From Reyranella sp. (GTDB lineage Bacteria; Pseudomonadota; Alphaproteobacteria; Reyranellales; Reyranellaceae), in NCBI GenBank assembly GCA_016780605.1, contig JADHLS010000206.1, forward strand, positions 1 to 8,216: a stretch of 8,216 nucleotides of DNA, read 5' to 3'. The notes beneath the pieces were generated by a model that made no database searches, was not told the origin of the DNA, and saw nothing but the letters and a program-made list of their open reading frames with translations. Positions 6,513-8,216 of the stretch are shown one piece after another. Numbering within the stretch: position 1 is the first letter of the stretch; every line of letters begins with the position of its first letter. Both the position numbers and the translations under genes were made by a program.

Positions 6513-7514
6513 ATGGCCCTGCCCGCCCTGTTGCGCGACAACCTTTCGATCCCGGTGGTCGGCGCGCCGCTGTTCATCGTGTCCAATCCCGACCTCGTCA
6601 TCGAGCAGTGCAAGGCGGGCATCGTCGGCTCCTTTCCGGCGCTGAACGCGCGGCCCAAGGAAGTGCTGGAAGAGTGGCTGCAGCGCATCACCACCGAGCT
6701 CCGCGAGTACAAGGCCAAGCACTCCGATCGAAAGGTGGCGCCGTTCGCGGTCAACCAGATCGTGCACAGCTCGAACGACCGCCTGCAGCACGACATCGAT
6801 CTCTGCGAGAAGTACAAGGTGCCGATCCAGATCACCTCGCTGCGCGCGCCGGACGAGGTGGTGAAGTCGGCCAAGCGCTATGGCTGCCTGGTGTTCCACG
6901 ACGTCACCAACGTCACCCACGCCAAGCGCGCCCTGCAGGCGGGCGTCGATGGGTTGATCCTGGTGTGCGCGGGCGCCGGCGGCCATGCCGGCCGGCTGTC
7001 GCCCTTCGCCCTGGTGCCGGAAGTGCGCCAGTTCTACGACGGCTGCCTGCTGCTCTCGGGCTCGATCGCCAACGGCGCCTCGGTGCTCGCGGCCCAGGCC
7101 GTCGGCGCCGACCTCGCCTATATCGGCACGCGCTTCACGGCCTCGAAGGAAGCGAACGCCACCCAGGGCAACAAGCAGTGCATCATCGACTCATCGGGCG
7201 AGGAGATCGTCTACACCAACCTCTTCACCGGCGTGCACGGCAACTACCTGAAACGCAGCATCGCCGCGGCCGGCCTCGACCCCGATGACCTTCCTGTGGC
7301 CGACAAGAGCAAGATGAACTTCGGCTCCGGCGGCAATACCAAGGCCAAGGCCTGGCGCGACATCTGGGGCGCGGGCCAGGGTGTGGGCCAGATCTTCGAT
7401 GCCCCGCCGGCCGCCGAGATCGTGGCGCGGCTCAAGGCCGAGTACGAGGCGGCGCGTGCGGCGCTGTTTGCCGGCGAGACGGTGCCGACCAGCCTCAAGC
7501 AAGCGGCGGAGTGA
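6513..7514 (+). CDS. Nitronate monooxygenase-family FMN oxidoreductase (2-nitropropane dioxygenase-like)
   Basis: A 333-residue TIM-barrel flavoprotein. N-terminal IPVVGAPLF (13-21) is the first-strand motif. GAGGHAGR at 154-161 holds the conserved histidine H158 (the catalytic-base position in nitronate monooxygenases). GSIANG (183-188) and IGTRF (204-208) match the FMN phosphate-binding segments. The family oxidises alkyl nitronates to carbonyl compounds and nitrite, but it also includes NADH:quinone reductases and enoyl reductases, so the exact reaction is open. A distinctive C-terminal region (YTNLFTGVHGNYL, 234-246, and a Gly-rich stretch near 270-292) is full length. The start has AAGGAG at 6497-6502 with a 10-nt spacer. 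The 60-bp gap from the GST gene shows no clear promoter or terminator, so it is probably in the same transcript. The family is sure; the substrate is not. Confidence 0.88.
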   Translation: MALPALLRDNLSIPVVGAPLFIVSNPDLVIEQCKAGIVGSFPALNARPKEVLEEWLQRITTELREYKAKHSDRKVAPFAVNQIVHSSNDRLQHDIDLCEKYKVPIQITSLRAPDEVVKSAKRYGCLVFHDVTNVTHAKRALQAGVDGLILVCAGAGGHAGRLSPFALVPEVRQFYDGCLLLSGSIANGASVLAAQAVGADLAYIGTRFTASKEANATQGNKQCIIDSSGEEIVYTNLFTGVHGNYLKRSIAAAGLDPDDLPVADKSKMNFGSGGNTKAKAWRDIWGAGQGVGQIFDAPPAAEIVARLKAEYEAARAALFAGETVPTSLKQAAE

Positions 7515-7529
7515 CGGCCCGTGGCCGTC
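7513..7529 (+). other. Perfect short hairpin at the flavoprotein stop codon
   Basis: GACGGCC (7513-7519) and GGCCGTC (7523-7529) form a perfect 7-bp, GC-rich stem with a 3-nt CGT loop, beginning within the TGA stop (7512-7514). No T-run follows (the next bases are ATCCC), so it is not a classical intrinsic terminator, but it could stabilise the 3' end of the mRNA or assist termination. Its right arm overlaps the first bases of the neighbouring inverted repeat, so the two structures exclude one another at their shared edge. Confidence 0.5.
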
Positions 7530-7593
7530 ATCCCGAGCGCTTGCGAGGGATCTCGGCCTGCGAAGAAAGGTCCCTCGCTTCGCTCGGGATGAC
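7527..7593. repeat. 67-bp imperfect inverted repeat, dispersed intergenic element type
   Basis: The outer arms GTCATCCCGAGCG (7527-7539) and CGCTCGGGATGAC (7581-7593) are perfectly complementary over 13 bp. After a small bulge (CTT against AA) pairing resumes with GCGAGGGA against TCCCTCGC, so the whole forms a long hairpin with a loop of roughly 15-20 nt. I recognise the GTCATCCCGAGCG...GGGATGAC theme as resembling short palindromic repeats scattered between genes in many bacterial genomes; that this is a member cannot be proven from one copy. It lies between two same-strand genes and may act as a transcript end or processing signal. It contains no coding potential. Confidence 0.7.
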
Positions 7594-7612
7594 ACGGTAG
7601 CTTGCCGCCCGC

Positions 7613-8194
7613 ATGATCCGTAGCCTTTACGATTGGGTGATCCGGCTCGCCGCTCACCCGCGCGCGATTCCCGCGCTCGGCGTCATCTCCTTCCTGGAAA
7701 GCTCGTTCTTTCCCATCCCGCCCGACGTGATGCTGATCCCGATGGTGCTGGCCAACCGCACGAAGGCCTTCACCATCGCTGCGGTCTGCACCGTGTGCTC
7801 GGTGCTGGGCGGCCTGCTGGGCTATGCCATCGGCTACTATTTCTTCGAGACGATCGGCGAATGGGTCGTGCGGACCTATCACATGGAAGCAGGCCTCAGC
7901 GCCTTCCGCGCCGGCTTCGAGAAGTGGGGCATCTGGATCATCCTGATCAAGGGCCTCACGCCCATACCTTACAAGCTGGTAACCATCGCCTCGGGCGCCG
8001 CCCACTTCGACCTTTTCACGTTCGTGTGGGCGTCCATTGTGACGCGTGGCGTCCGCTTCTTCGCCGTGTCAGCCTTGCTCTGGAAGTACGGCGAACCGAT
8101 CCGCAGCTTCATCGAGAAACGGCTGACCCTTGTGACCTGGCTGTTCCTGATTGCGCTGATCGGTGGCTTCGTCGCCTTCCGCTACATCTTCTAG
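7613..8194 (+). CDS. YqaA/DedA-family (SNARE-associated/VTT) inner-membrane protein
   Basis: A 193-residue integral membrane protein. The N-terminal re-entrant region has FLESSFFPIPPDVMLIPM (27-44), including acidic E29 and the FPIPPD motif. A second copy-like segment, LIKGLTPIPYKLVTIASGA, is at 111-129. TRGVRFF at 144-150 carries the conserved arginines R145 and R148. Hydrophobic spans are at about 20-46, 53-79, 106-126, 134-158 and 171-190. DedA relatives act in membrane homeostasis, some as phospholipid flippases or proton-dependent transporters; the YqaA subgroup has no firmly assigned substrate. An in-frame TAG at 7598-7600 and lack of other start codons make the ATG at 7613 the only near start, even though no Shine-Dalgarno sequence precedes it. 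The upstream inverted repeat separates it from the flavoprotein gene, so it may have its own promoter, not visible to me. Confidence 0.88.
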   Translation: MIRSLYDWVIRLAAHPRAIPALGVISFLESSFFPIPPDVMLIPMVLANRTKAFTIAAVCTVCSVLGGLLGYAIGYYFFETIGEWVVRTYHMEAGLSAFRAGFEKWGIWIILIKGLTPIPYKLVTIASGAAHFDLFTFVWASIVTRGVRFFAVSALLWKYGEPIRSFIEKRLTLVTWLFLIALIGGFVAFRYIF

Positions 8195-8203
8195 GGCGTA
8201 GGC

Positions 8204-8216
8204 ATGAACTTGGCAG
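8204..8216 (+). CDS. Possible start of the next gene (cut by window edge)
   Basis: ATG at 8204 follows the membrane-protein stop by 9 bp and begins M-N-L-A before the window ends. Only a weak purine run (AGGG, 8193-8196) precedes it. A neighbouring disulfide-bond protein (DsbB) gene is something I vaguely associate with YqaA genes in alphaproteobacteria, but four codons cannot show that. Confidence 0.35.

Noticed and set aside
5940..6986. A 348-codon minus-strand frame across the GST and flavoprotein genes
   Set aside because: Antisense shadow; both plus-strand genes are complete and have good ribosome binding sites.
7515..7612. Repeat array or CRISPR-like element in the gap
   Set aside because: There is only one inverted repeat, with no direct repeat units or spacers.

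Overview
This is an ordinary, GC-rich, gene-dense bacterial chromosome segment. Strong GC bias at third codon positions, the protein families present and the dispersed hairpin-type intergenic repeat suggest an alphaproteobacterium, perhaps a Rhodospirillales/Hyphomicrobiales-type soil or water organism (for example Reyranella- or Bradyrhizobium-like). That placement is inference; no rRNA or other strong phylogenetic marker is present. I see no mobile element, CRISPR array, tRNA or phage gene.

Layout. (1) Positions 1-355, minus strand: the N-terminal part of a Pol-beta-type nucleotidyltransferase that runs off the left edge. (2) After a 45-bp divergent gap, four plus-strand genes are packed almost without spacers (401-4260): a Mag1/AlkA-type DNA-3-methyladenine glycosylase, a small alpha/beta-hydrolase carboxylesterase (ATG/TGA overlap), a cytoplasmic class C beta-lactamase-like serine hydrolase (its ATG directly follows the esterase TAG), and an MFS_3-type exporter 21 bp further on. 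(3) An 83-bp, relatively AT-rich gap (4261-4343) carries an imperfect dyad that could be an operator. (4) A second plus-strand set follows: an RPE65-family carotenoid (alkene-cleaving) oxygenase, a glutathione S-transferase 12 bp later, and a nitronate monooxygenase-family flavoprotein 60 bp later. (5) A 98-bp gap holds a short perfect hairpin at the flavoprotein stop codon and a 67-bp imperfect inverted repeat. (6) A YqaA/DedA-type membrane protein ends at 8194, and the first codons of a probable further gene follow at the right edge.

How they may work together. Block 2 links a base-excision repair enzyme with two hydrolases and a drug-type exporter. Co-transcription looks likely from spacing, but a shared pathway is not evident. 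Block 4 looks like a small oxidative catabolism or detoxification unit: cleavage of a C=C bond to carbonyl products, conjugation or handling of electrophiles by a GST, and an FMN oxidoreductase. The substrate is unknown. The oxygenase has the four iron-binding histidines but appears to lack the Tyr/Lys pair used by lignostilbene dioxygenases. I found no convincing wholly new system; the most testable items are this oxygenase unit with its upstream dyad, and the intergenic repeat.
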